Shown: positions 6,788 to 15,203 of the stretch, in pieces | Layout: every line of letters starts with the position of its first letter | Position numbering within the stretch: the first letter of the stretch is position 1 | Assembly: GCA_963825425.1 (NCBI GenBank) | Contig: CAWGTF010000011.1 | Location: 1-64,000, forward strand | Direction: 5' to 3' | Length of the DNA: 64,000 bases | From: PALSA-607 sp963825425 | GTDB taxonomy: Bacteria; Actinomycetota; Actinomycetes; Acidothermales; Acidothermaceae | The notes under the pieces: model-generated | Database searches by the model: none | The model's input: the letters and a program-made list of their open reading frames with translations, nothing else | Told to the model about the DNA's origin: nothing | Position numbers and translations under genes: made by a program

Positions 6788-8680
6788 ATGAATCACGCAA
6801 CCGTTGTCAGTGCTGGGCGCAGCCGCTTTGGCGCATTAGTTGTCGTGGCGGGGCTCGTCGCCAGTGTGGGCCTCACCGTCGGCTCGACGGCTCCAAGCCT
6901 GGCTATAACGCCAGTTCTCAGCTCGTTCGCGATCACTCCGACCGCATTCGACTTCGGCGATGTGCCGGTGGGGTCGACCAGTGCCACGCAGGAAGTCACC
7001 GTCAAGAACGTGTCAGGTGCTTCGCTGGCGTTGGCCACGACTGGCGGCGCCGCGACCCCGGGTGTCTTTGGTGGTTCGACTGACTGCTCGGCCACAACGC
7101 TCGCGGCAGGTGCGTCTTGCCATTTCTACTACCAGTTCTCGCCGACTGCGATTGGCGCGCAGACTGGGTCGGCGGTTGGCACCGTGAATGGACAGTTCTT
7201 TTCGCTGGCGTTCCAGGGCAATGGCGTGAACCAGTTCGTGATCACGCCGACGGGGTTCGACTTCGGTGACGTGGCGGTGGGTACGACCAGTGCGCAGCAG
7301 TCGATAACCGTGACCAACGTCGGCAACACATCGGTGGTGGGGAGCCTCAGCGGTGTCGGCGCGGGGGTCTTTAGTGGAACGAGTGACTGCAACGGTGCAA
7401 CGATTGCGGCGGGTGCGTCATGTCACATCAACTACACGTTCGCTCCAACTGCGACTGGCGCGCAGACAGGGGACGTGCCCGGGTTCATGAACGGGCAACC
7501 GTTCGAACTCAACCTCACCGGTAATGGGTACAGCGGGGCGCCGCCTTCGACGCTGTTTGCCATAAGTCCAACGGCATTCGATTTCGGTGATGTGCCCGTT
7601 GGTGGGAGCAGTGCTCAGCAGTTGGTGACAATTACCAATATCTCGGGCGCATCAATTCTGATGAGCGGTGCGGGGGGTGCCGCAGGGGTGTTTGGCGGAC
7701 AGCAGGATTGTCAGGGAATCACGCTTGCGACTGGTGCGTCGTGTCATCTGTACTACCAGTTCTCCCCGACTGCCACTGGTTCGCAACAAGGCACCACGTC
7801 AACGAATATGAACGGTCAGGTGGCGAACTTCAGCTTCACGGGCAACGGGGTGAACCCGTTCTTGATCAGTCCGACCGGGTTTGACTTCGGTGACGTTCCC
7901 GTTGGTTCGACCAGTGCGAAGCAGCGGGTGACGATTACCAATATCTCCGGCGCAGCGATTCTGATGAGCAGCGCGGGGGGCGGCGCGGGCGCGTTGTTTG
8001 GCGGTCAACAGGATTGTCCGGCGACGCTTGCGGCCGGCGCGTCGTGCCATCTGACTTACCAGTTCTCTCCGACTGTTGCCGGTCCGCAGACGGACACCAC
8101 CATAGGTAGCTTCAACGTGCAGACGTATGGGGTCAGCCTCGCCGGCAACGCCTATATCGGTGCCCGCCCGAAGGTCACGCACATCACTCCGGCGTTCGGG
8201 CCGACGGCTGGTGGCACGTTGGTGCACGTGACCGGTACTGGGTTCACCGGCGCCACGAAGGTGGTCTTCGGTGGTGCTGCGGCGCCAAGCTTTACGGTGC
8301 TCTCAAGCACCCAACTCACCGCGGTATCACCGGCCGTTGCCCCGGGTGTGCACAACGTCTATGTGATCACTCCCGGTGGCACCAGCGCGCCGGTGTCGGC
8401 GGATCTGTTCACCTACGTGGTTCGTCCCGTCGTCACGCACATCTCCCCGTCGTCCGGCCCGCATGCTGGCGGCACGATGGTGACGATCACCGGTACCGGA
8501 TTCACTGGGGCAACGCAGGTGCTCTTTGGCGGTACGGCCGCAACGCAGGTCACTGTCGTGTCTAGCACGAAGATCACGGCACGGTCGCCAGCCGAATCTG
8601 CGGGTGTGCGCAACGTCCTCGTCATAACTGCGGGCGGCTCGAGCGCAATCGCGTCCGCCGACAGATTCACCTACCACTGA
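6788..8680 (+). CDS. Secreted multi-domain protein with four choice-of-anchor-D repeats and two IPT/TIG domains
   Basis: A 630-residue exported protein from ATG 6788 with a signal peptide (FGALVVVAGLVASVGLTVGSTAPSLA). Four repeats of about 105 residues each begin with a FxITPTxFDFGDVPVGS-type strand. Each contains two cysteines (DCxxxTLAAGASCH), typical of choice-of-anchor D / ASPM-SPD-2-like immunoglobulin folds. Two IPT/TIG domains follow (VTHITPAFGPTAGGTLVHVTG and VTHISPSSGPHAGGTMVTIT). There is no C-terminal membrane anchor or sorting motif, so it is probably secreted or wall-associated, for adhesion or polymer binding. It is intact although it lies among frameshifted genes. Confidence 0.85.
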   Translation: MNHATVVSAGRSRFGALVVVAGLVASVGLTVGSTAPSLAITPVLSSFAITPTAFDFGDVPVGSTSATQEVTVKNVSGASLALATTGGAATPGVFGGSTDCSATTLAAGASCHFYYQFSPTAIGAQTGSAVGTVNGQFFSLAFQGNGVNQFVITPTGFDFGDVAVGTTSAQQSITVTNVGNTSVVGSLSGVGAGVFSGTSDCNGATIAAGASCHINYTFAPTATGAQTGDVPGFMNGQPFELNLTGNGYSGAPPSTLFAISPTAFDFGDVPVGGSSAQQLVTITNISGASILMSGAGGAAGVFGGQQDCQGITLATGASCHLYYQFSPTATGSQQGTTSTNMNGQVANFSFTGNGVNPFLISPTGFDFGDVPVGSTSAKQRVTITNISGAAILMSSAGGGAGALFGGQQDCPATLAAGASCHLTYQFSPTVAGPQTDTTIGSFNVQTYGVSLAGNAYIGARPKVTHITPAFGPTAGGTLVHVTGTGFTGATKVVFGGAAAPSFTVLSSTQLTAVSPAVAPGVHNVYVITPGGTSAPVSADLFTYVVRPVVTHISPSSGPHAGGTMVTITGTGFTGATQVLFGGTAATQVTVVSSTKITARSPAESAGVRNVLVITAGGSSAIASADRFTYH

Positions 8681-8708
8681 TCGCGTTCCGACGAGCGGTG
8701 CGTGCGGC

Positions 8709-9980
8709 TTATCTGACGCGCTTCACCGGCACGATCGACACGGCGCCGCCGATGGCGCATACCCCGGCGACCGCGTACAGCGTGCCGTAGCTGCCGTTGC
8801 TGATCGCGAGGATTGTCGGCGCGATCGCAGGCGCGATCGAAAACGGAAGCGCGCCGGCCATGTTAAACACGCCGAGATCCTTGGCGGCGTTGATCTTGTC
8901 GGGCAGCACGTCGGCAACGAGCGCGAAGTCGACAGCGCCGTACATTCCGAAGCCGAGGCCGCTGATGGCCATGCCGATGAGGAACCCGTTGAAGTTGCTC
9001 GCGACGGCGATTGCGAACAAGGCCAAGCCGTACACGGTGGCCGCGATGAAGATGAAGACCTTTCGGCGTCCGGTGCGATCAGAGAGCTTCCCACCGATAA
9101 CAGAGGCCGCGATGAGGACGCCGGATTGCGCGAGCGTGCCGAGGAAGATTTGCCGGGGCACGTCGTCCTGGGCACTGCCGATCTTGTCGAGCAGGTAATA
9201 CGCCTGGTAGGTGACGAGAAACGCGTACGCGAGCACGAACATGAAGCGGCTGGCGAACGCCCATGCGAAGTCGGGGCACTTGCGCGGATCGATGTAGAAG
9301 GTGCTGGCGAACTCACGCAGCGACCATCGAGGCTTCTCCACCCTCGTCAGTCGTCGATCGTGCAACGTGCCAGCAAACAACAGGATGAACAAGCCGCCGA
9401 TCGCGCACGGCACCATGAACATCTCGACCTGATTGTCAGCGAACAGTTGGACGACGAAAGTGCCGCTCACCGATGCGACGGGCAGGCAGACTCCGAGGAC
9501 GCCGGACACCATTCCGCGTTGAGCGACTGGCACCTGGTCTGGCAGTACGGCCACTAGCGCTGCGAGTAGCGCGTTGAACATGAGCTGGGCGATGCACCAG
9601 CCGAGCAGCACTACCGCGATGTTCGGTGCCAACGCGACGATGAGGATGCCAACCGAACCGCCGACGAGTCCGATGACCATCCATGGCCGCCGCATGCCGA
9701 GCGACGACGAGGTGCGATCGCTCATTCGGCCAAAGAACGGGTTGCCGACAATGGCCAGCAGGGCGCCGACGCCCGTGACTAGCGCCAAACTGTTCGGCGC
9801 CTTGTCGATGCCGACGAGGGAGTTGACCTTCAATGCCAGCGTCACCAGCACGGGCGCCAGGAACACCAGGCAGGTGCTCATATACGCCAGCGTGTACAGC
9901 GAGATGAAGCCCCACCCGACGCGGCATATCGTGGGCGACTCCTGCTCCACCGCAGTGTCTGCAGTCGTCCGGTACTCCAA
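8709..9980 (-). CDS. MFS transporter, GPH/SLC45-like
   Basis: A 423-residue membrane carrier with about twelve hydrophobic helices. Loop 2-3 motif copies are visible as GRMSDRTSSSLGMRRP (~residues 85-100) and GKLSDRTGRRK (~310-320), the pattern of the glycoside-pentoside-hexuronide/sugar branch of the major facilitator superfamily. Start ATG 9980. The gene stands alone between the anchor-D gene (convergent) and the MMPL gene (same strand, 110 bases upstream). Substrate is unassigned; a sugar or glycoside is the best family-based guess. Confidence 0.8.
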   Translation of the reverse strand: MEYRTTADTAVEQESPTICRVGWGFISLYTLAYMSTCLVFLAPVLVTLALKVNSLVGIDKAPNSLALVTGVGALLAIVGNPFFGRMSDRTSSSLGMRRPWMVIGLVGGSVGILIVALAPNIAVVLLGWCIAQLMFNALLAALVAVLPDQVPVAQRGMVSGVLGVCLPVASVSGTFVVQLFADNQVEMFMVPCAIGGLFILLFAGTLHDRRLTRVEKPRWSLREFASTFYIDPRKCPDFAWAFASRFMFVLAYAFLVTYQAYYLLDKIGSAQDDVPRQIFLGTLAQSGVLIAASVIGGKLSDRTGRRKVFIFIAATVYGLALFAIAVASNFNGFLIGMAISGLGFGMYGAVDFALVADVLPDKINAAKDLGVFNMAGALPFSIAPAIAPTILAISNGSYGTLYAVAGVCAIGGAVSIVPVKRVR

Positions 9981-10037
9981 TCCCTAGAGCAGGGCGCTTG
10001 AAGCTCCGCAGCGCGTAGCAGCGAGTCTGACACGACA

Positions 10038-10076
10038 ACGCACGTTCGCCCCGCGAAATCCGGGACGAACGTGCGT
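10038..10076 (-). terminator. Hairpin after the MMPL gene
   Basis: ACGCACGTTCG (10038-10048) pairs perfectly over 11 bases with CGAACGTGCGT (10066-10076), and the loop adds a CCC/GGG pairing. It begins 14 bases past the MMPL stop. No T-run follows on either strand, so it may act as a terminator of the U-less actinobacterial type or as a 3' stabiliser. Confidence 0.55.
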
Positions 10077-10090
10077 AGCCAGGTGACTCT

Positions 10091-12238
10091 TTAGCCGACA
10101 GCGACGGGCACCAGCTCCGATTCCGGCTGCGCGTCGGGAGCGGGCAGCGCCGGCACCCGCACGAACAAGGCACGGGCGAGCCAGTTCGGCAGCCACCAGT
10201 TCCACTTGCCGAAGATGCTCACGAGCGCGGGCACGAGCAGTGCTCGAACGATCGTGGCATCGATGAGGATGCCGACACCGAGCGCCGTTCCAATGATCTT
10301 TCCGTCCGTCCCGGGCGATGAAGCGAGCGCAGAGAACGCGAAGAAGAGGATCAGAGCTGCGGACGTGACGAGCCGGCCGGTGCGACCAATGCCGGTGACG
10401 ACAGCCGCCGAGGTGCTTCCCGTGCGGTCGTACTCCTCGCGCATCCGGGAAAGGATGAAGACCTCGTAGTCCATCGACAGCCCGAACAGGAAGGCGAAGA
10501 TCACCACTGGGAGCCAGAAGTTGATGGCGCCGGTCGGAGACACGTTGAACAATGCACCCGACCCGTGGCCCTGCTGCCAGAAGAAGACCACCGAACCGAA
10601 CACGGCACTCAGCGAGACCAGGTTGAGCAACACCGCCTTGAGCGGCAGGAGCACCGACCGGAAGGTCCGGACGAGCAGCAAGAACGTGATCACCGAGATC
10701 AGGATCAGCACGTACGGGAACTTGTCGTAAACCGCGCTGCGGTAGTCCTCGACACTCGCCCCGACACCGGTCACGCCGACCTTGCCGCCGACAGACTTTT
10801 CAACAGCGGTCCTGACGTTTCCGACCAGGGCCGAACCGGCACTGTTGACGGTCGCATCGGTAGGCAGGACGTCGACAACCGCACGGTCGCCCACAACGGT
10901 TCCGACGACCGCGGTCTGGACACCCTCGACACCTCGCGCGGCATTGGCAGCAGCCGTTGCCTCGCTCGCCGGCACCAGCACTTCGATCGGCGTCAGAGCT
11001 CCGGTTCCAACGCCGCCCTCGGTCAGAGTCTGCAGCGCGCTGTAGCTTGGCCCACTTCGGGCCAACGAGCTGACACCCGAGGCACCGAGCTTGAGACTGA
11101 ACACCGGCACGATGAGGACGCCGAGGACGACCACGGCCGCGACAGCTGCGACGAAACGGTGCCTGACGACGAGTCGCGCCCAGGCAGACCAGCCACGTGA
11201 AGCCGCGCTCTCCTTGCGAATGCGGGGGTAGTCGACGCGCGGGCCGATGCTCGACAACAGCGCGGGCAGCAGAGTGAGGACGGCGGACACACTCACCAGA
11301 GGGATCAGCATGCCGGCGATTCCCATGCTGCGCAGGGCAGGCACCGGGACGATGAGCAACGCGAGCAGACTGATCGCGACCGTGAACCCAGATGCGAACA
11401 CCGCATGCCCGGCCGTCTTCATTGCCACGACCACAGCGTCTTCGTTGTTTCGTCCGTGAGCCCGCTCCTCGCGCCACCGCGAGACCAACAGCAACGAGTA
11501 GTCGATTGCGACGCCGAGGCCGATGAGTGCGATGAGGAACTGCACGATGATGTTGACGTCGGTGAACGTCGTCAACACGAGCACCAACATGAACGTCGTC
11601 AATACCGACACGGCGGCGATGACCAGGGGCAGCACTGCGAGGAACGACGCAAACACGAAGAGCAGCACGATGAGCGCGCCCGCCGCTCCCAGCAGCGTTT
11701 CGAGCAGCACGCTGGTGCCACCGCTGCTACTACCTGCGGCCAGCAAGCCGTACGAGGTCAGGCCGCTGTCGAAGCCGGCGGCCGCAGCTGCCTTGTGTAG
11801 TGCGGGGTCGAGCTTGCTTTGAAGGGAAGGCCCGACAGCAGTCGGGATCGGAGCCTGGATCAACGCATACGTCGTCCGGCCATTGTTTGTGACGAAGCTC
11901 TTGTCACCGGTGCTCGCGAGATCGACAACCCGCAGTTTCACGTCCGGAACGCCGGCGACAGCAGTAGCAATGACTGCCGCGACGGCGGGCCGCTCGGCGT
12001 CGACACGCTGGCCCGCAGGTACCGTGATGACCGCAAGGTAGGTATCGATCGAGCTGACCCCGTACGTGTGGATCAACTGCTGCTGCGCGTTGTCACCCGG
12101 CTGCCCGGGCAGTGAGAAGTCAAGTGACCAGCGGTGCTTGAGTTGACCGGCCGACATCAGGCCGCCCACGAAGAGCACCAGCCAAAGCGCGCCGACGATC
12201 CGACGGTGGTGCATGACGAGCCGGGCGAGTCGTTCCAT
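10091..12238 (-). CDS. MMPL/RND-family membrane exporter
   Basis: A 715-residue transporter of the MmpL group that exports lipids or hydrophobic compounds using the proton gradient. ATG 12238 (MERLARLVMHHRRIVGALW) is chosen because AGGAG lies just upstream; the frame is open further. Both proton-relay signatures of the two SSD-like halves are visible: GVAIDYSLLLVSRWREE (~residue 245) and GLSMDYEVFILSRMREEYDR (~residue 595), each with an Asp-Tyr pair. Two large periplasmic loops and about 11-12 helices fit the family. It sits 8 bases behind a small gene with which it must be cotranscribed. No frameshift in 2.1 kb. Confidence 0.9.
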   Translation of the reverse strand: MERLARLVMHHRRIVGALWLVLFVGGLMSAGQLKHRWSLDFSLPGQPGDNAQQQLIHTYGVSSIDTYLAVITVPAGQRVDAERPAVAAVIATAVAGVPDVKLRVVDLASTGDKSFVTNNGRTTYALIQAPIPTAVGPSLQSKLDPALHKAAAAAGFDSGLTSYGLLAAGSSSGGTSVLLETLLGAAGALIVLLFVFASFLAVLPLVIAAVSVLTTFMLVLVLTTFTDVNIIVQFLIALIGLGVAIDYSLLLVSRWREERAHGRNNEDAVVVAMKTAGHAVFASGFTVAISLLALLIVPVPALRSMGIAGMLIPLVSVSAVLTLLPALLSSIGPRVDYPRIRKESAASRGWSAWARLVVRHRFVAAVAAVVVLGVLIVPVFSLKLGASGVSSLARSGPSYSALQTLTEGGVGTGALTPIEVLVPASEATAAANAARGVEGVQTAVVGTVVGDRAVVDVLPTDATVNSAGSALVGNVRTAVEKSVGGKVGVTGVGASVEDYRSAVYDKFPYVLILISVITFLLLVRTFRSVLLPLKAVLLNLVSLSAVFGSVVFFWQQGHGSGALFNVSPTGAINFWLPVVIFAFLFGLSMDYEVFILSRMREEYDRTGSTSAAVVTGIGRTGRLVTSAALILFFAFSALASSPGTDGKIIGTALGVGILIDATIVRALLVPALVSIFGKWNWWLPNWLARALFVRVPALPAPDAQPESELVPVAVG

Positions 12239-12246
12239 CGGAACTC

Positions 12247-12507
12247 CTAGGTGAGTTGTTGCTCTGCGGGTGGGTTGTCGAAGCTCGGCGCGACGATCGG
12301 GTCGAGCTGCGTGACGGAGATCAGCGGGACGCCGATATCGCGCAGCGTGTGCAGCAGGCCATGCAGTGCCGCCTGGTCGACGACGGGTCCCTCGATCAGG
12401 GTGGTGCCGTCGTCCTGGCTGTTGAGGGTCATCCCGTCGAAGCGGGTCGCCCAGCGCGCGGCAAGGTGTCCCTTGAGACGGATCTCGTATCGGCAAGGAC
12501 TGTCCAT
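12247..12507 (-). CDS. Small conserved protein upstream of the MMPL exporter
   Basis: An 86-residue soluble protein (CRYEIRLKGHLAARWATRFDGMTL) with a predicted betabetaalphabeta fold. I recognise it as a hypothetical protein recurrently encoded beside MMPL and other regulated genes in actinobacteria, of unknown function. Start ATG 12507; stop 8 bases before the MMPL start. The operator-like repeats at 12529-12559 lie 22-52 bases upstream, so this gene is the first of the operon. Confidence 0.7.
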   Translation of the reverse strand: MDSPCRYEIRLKGHLAARWATRFDGMTLNSQDDGTTLIEGPVVDQAALHGLLHTLRDIGVPLISVTQLDPIVAPSFDNPPAEQQLT

Positions 12508-12528
12508 GAGCCGGACGTTAGGAGCCGA

Positions 12529-12559
12529 TGTGGTGAGCAGGCATCACCACATGTGGTGA
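12529..12559. promoter_or_regulatory. Triple operator: TGTGGTGA, TCACCACA, TGTGGTGA
   Basis: TGTGGTGA occurs at 12529-12536 and 12552-12559 and its exact complement TCACCACA at 12544-12551. The last two form the perfect 16-bp palindrome TCACCACATGTGGTGA; the first two form an inverted repeat with a 7-base spacer. The position just before the MMPL operon suggests a TetR- or MarR-type repressor site. Confidence 0.7.
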
Positions 12560-12636
12560 GTGGCCTGGTGATCTTTTGAAGTGATCTTCAGCGCTGTCTG
12601 AGCGCAGCGACGACAGCCGTATCGGCGGCCGGGTGG

Positions 12637-14027
12637 TTAGCTGGCGATTTGTCGGTGTTGGGCGAGGACGCTAATCGCATACGGGCGGTCGAGTCGTTGG
12701 CCGTCCCATCGTGGGGTGGCGGCATCGGCGGCGACGTCCGCGTGTTCGTCTTCAAGGGGCCGGGTGTCTGGGCTGGTCGGGCGTCGGGTCGGTGCGCTGA
12801 GGTCGCGGCCGTCGGCGCTGACGAACCGGAACTTGCCCGCGCCGGCGGGCAGGATGTGGAACTGGCCGGCGTGATGGGCGACGTGGTGGCGTTCACACAG
12901 CAGCATCAGGTTGTCCAGGTCGGTGCGGCCGCCGTGGATCCAATGAATGCGGTGGTGGGCGTGCAGGCGCTTGGTGTTCGGGCAGCCGGGATGCGCGCAA
13001 TGGCCGTGCTGGCGCGCCAGCAAGGCGCGGTGCTGCCGGTCGGTGACCAGCCGGTGTGATCGCCCGACATCCAGCACGTTGTTCGCGCGGTCGTGGATGA
13101 CGGTGCGGATCCGGCCCTCGCACAGCAGCCGTTGCACCACCCGGTCAGGAAGGCCCGGCCCACCGGCGATCTGCGCATACGGCCGGGTAACGACTGACCC
13201 GTCGCCTGGGGCATTCGGATCGGCGGGATCGCGTTCAGCTGAACGTGGCACCAACACATCGCCCGGGTCGCGTGACGCATGACCCGGCTCGCGTTCAGCT
13301 GAACGTGGCGGCACTCGTGCGGCGTCGACGTGGATGACCACGGCGGCGCGTTCGTCACCGCGCAGCTCACGCGGCGGGTTGATCGCGTCGGACAGGGAAG
13401 CCAGCCCGATCTCCGCCAGCCGCGCGAGCGCATCCGCTGGGCTGCACCCGTCGCGCCCCGCGATGGCGTCGATCGCCACACCCACCAGCGCACCCCGCTC
13501 AGGGGCGAGCCGGGCCGATAGCTGCCAGCGACTGTCGGAGGTCCAGGACTGTTTGAGGTACTCACCGCGGTCGGTGGCGGCTTCGTTGTGATCCACCGTG
13601 CGCAAGCCGCGCACCAGCACCTCGAGTTGGGCCACCGTGGCGTGCCGGGCGGCCTCGGTCAGATCATCGACGAGTGCATCCTCACCCGGCCCGGCGATCC
13701 GGCTGATCGCGCGCACCTGCGAATACGACAGGCGCCCCGCGGCCATTTCGTCGGCCAGTCGGGGGTATTGCCGCAGTGACCTGGCGACCCGCACATGGTC
13801 GACCGCGGTGCGGTGCGCGATCCCGCACGTGTGCGTCAACCACTGCGCAGTCGACGCCAACCCGAACGACAGGTACCCTGCCGCGCATCGAACTGCGCGA
13901 CCAGCAGCAAGAACCGGCAGGTCGCCGCCGCGAGCCGACCCGACAAATCGACGATGCGCGCACCGAGCTCATCCACTGACAATGCACTTGGTGAAGCACC
14001 TACCGAAGAAGAATCAACGAGTTCCAT
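12637..14027 (-). CDS. DUF222 / HNH endonuclease domain protein (REP13E12 type), one frameshift
   Basis: About 463 residues when the frame from ATG 14027 (LSVDELGARIVDLSGRLAAATCRFL) is joined to the main frame (STAQWLTHTCGIAHRTAVDHVRVA) at a GGG run near 13873. The N-terminal half is DUF222. The C-terminal part has an HNH nuclease core (CAHPGCPNTKRLHAHHRIHWIHGGRTDLDNLMLLCERHHVAHH) with two CxxC-like cysteines. The family forms multicopy, apparently mobile gene sets in actinobacteria; activity is unproven. Between the two domains is a Pro/Arg/Asp-rich linker containing two copies of a 14-bp palindrome, seen in the protein as RSAERE and RSAERD. Confidence 0.82.
13232..13245. repeat. Palindrome CGTTCAGCTGAACG, copy 1, inside the DUF222-HNH gene
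   Basis: Perfect 14-bp palindrome, read as RSAERD in the minus-strand protein linker. An identical copy is 60 bases away. Confidence 0.85.
13292..13305. repeat. Palindrome CGTTCAGCTGAACG, copy 2, inside the DUF222-HNH gene
   Basis: Identical to copy 1 with the same right flank (TGGC). In-frame insertion in the linker gives RSAERE. Confidence 0.85.
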
Positions 14028-14078
14028 CCGCGCACGCTACCTACACCCACCGACACTTTCCGGTCGACATCTTCCTGC

Positions 14079-14096
14079 CGCGTTCAGCTGAACGCG
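14079..14096. repeat. Palindrome CGCGTTCAGCTGAACGCG, copy 3, upstream of the DUF222-HNH gene
   Basis: Perfect 18-bp palindrome containing the same 14-bp core, 52 bases upstream of the DUF222 start and at the stop codon of a truncated channel-like fragment. Confidence 0.8.
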
Positions 14097-14293
14097 ACTC
14101 CCCAGATGACCGGTTGGGAACGTACCCGATCATCAAGCAGAGTCGGATGTTCGACAGGCACGGTGCACAACTGATGGAGCGGGTGCGACAACGTGGGTTG
14201 CAATATCGGCCACGCATTCACACCCAGGAAGAGCAGCGCGAGCGCCGCGAGCGGGTACTCGGTCCGCCGAGCCCACCGATCACTGCGCGACAT
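14084..14293 (-). pseudogene. Possible N-terminal fragment of a potassium-channel-family membrane protein
   Basis: A 69-residue frame starts SDRWARRTEYPLAALALLFLGVNAWPILQP. This looks like the first cytoplasmic turn and transmembrane helix of actinobacterial ion-channel proteins (pattern RWExRTEWPLAxxALLFL). It then runs into unrelated sequence and stops within the palindrome at 14079-14096. No pore motif (TVGYGD) follows. Recognition is from memory of the family's N-terminus and is tentative; a chance frame is possible. Confidence 0.35.
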
Positions 14294-14408
14294 CGCTACG
14301 TCGGGTTTCGAAGCGGCTCGCTGAGGCCAGCATCTCGCGCAGGGGCCATCAGAGCCTGGTATTGACCTGACGGCTATGGGAGTCTGGAGAAGGCCGCAGG
14401 AGGCTGCG

Positions 14409-14873
14409 ATGGGTCCCCAGCAAATCCCTACCGCCCCCGATCTCGATGCTGTGCGCGCACGGCGGCAGTCGCTACGGGCGGCGATGGGAGCATTCGAAGC
14501 GGCACTTGCTGCGCCAGCCGTCGGGCGTATCTCTGAGTGGACGCCAGGGCTCGTCGTGGCCTTGCAGCAGCTTGATACCCGCCTGACCGAGCACGTGGCT
14601 GCAACCGAAGGCCCTGACGGCTTCCATAGCCAGATAGTTACCGCATCCCCACGGCTTTATCACGCTGTGACGGTCCTCGTCGCAGACCATCAAAGGGCCA
14701 CTGAGCTGCTCGACCAGCTGCGCCATGCCACAAACCACGCGCGTACAGACGCACAGGTCAGCGACATACGCGAACAGGGAACCGGCATGCTCGCTCTACT
14801 GACCAAGCATCGCCAGCGCGGTGCCGACTTGATCTACGAGGCGTATCAACGAGACATGGAAGGCGGCGAGTAA
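14409..14873 (+). CDS. Hemerythrin-like helical protein
   Basis: A 154-residue, mostly helical protein from ATG 14409, chosen because AGGAGG stands 6 bases upstream. Histidine/glutamate spacing resembles a hemerythrin HHE bundle: TEHVAATEGPDGFHSQ, LVADHQRATELL and LLTKHRQRGADLIYEAYQRD. Such bundles bind two irons for oxygen, NO or redox sensing, but some ligands are not obvious here. It stands alone between the truncated channel fragment and a lipoprotein gene. Confidence in coding is good; the iron-binding role is moderate. Confidence 0.6.
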   Translation: MGPQQIPTAPDLDAVRARRQSLRAAMGAFEAALAAPAVGRISEWTPGLVVALQQLDTRLTEHVAATEGPDGFHSQIVTASPRLYHAVTVLVADHQRATELLDQLRHATNHARTDAQVSDIREQGTGMLALLTKHRQRGADLIYEAYQRDMEGGE

Positions 14874-15203
14874 CCTCGCGACCTGCTCCATGCGTGCAAG
14901 GTCTAACTCTCGTAGAACTCATCGCCGCCCAAACATCCAACTCTCGACACGACCGACCGCACGTCGAAGCGACAGAGGAGGGTGTGTCGCCAGCCGCGGC
15001 TACCCTTCGGTTGATGGATGCGTCGAGCTTGTTCGGGGCCGAACTACGACGGCGTGACTTGAAATCCGTTGCTGACGTTGGTGCGTCTACTTGTCGTGAG
15101 TTGGACGCGGGATGGGTCGCGGTTGCCGGCCACGTTGGTGTCGGGTCGTGGTCGTGGACCTTCGTCCCTACCGCCGGCGCGCGCGGGCGGCGACGGTAGG
15201 GAC
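14874..15203. other. Intergenic stretch, no recognisable gene
   Basis: 330 bases between the hemerythrin-like gene and the lipoprotein gene. A 101-codon plus-strand frame is open but has no familiar motif and poor start context. The right part is GT-rich with short repeats (GTCGTGGTCGTGG near 15146). I see no terminator with a T-run. Confidence 0.4.

Noticed and set aside
14894..15199. 101-codon plus-strand frame before the lipoprotein gene
   Set aside because: No motif, no ribosome-binding site and atypical composition for this window.
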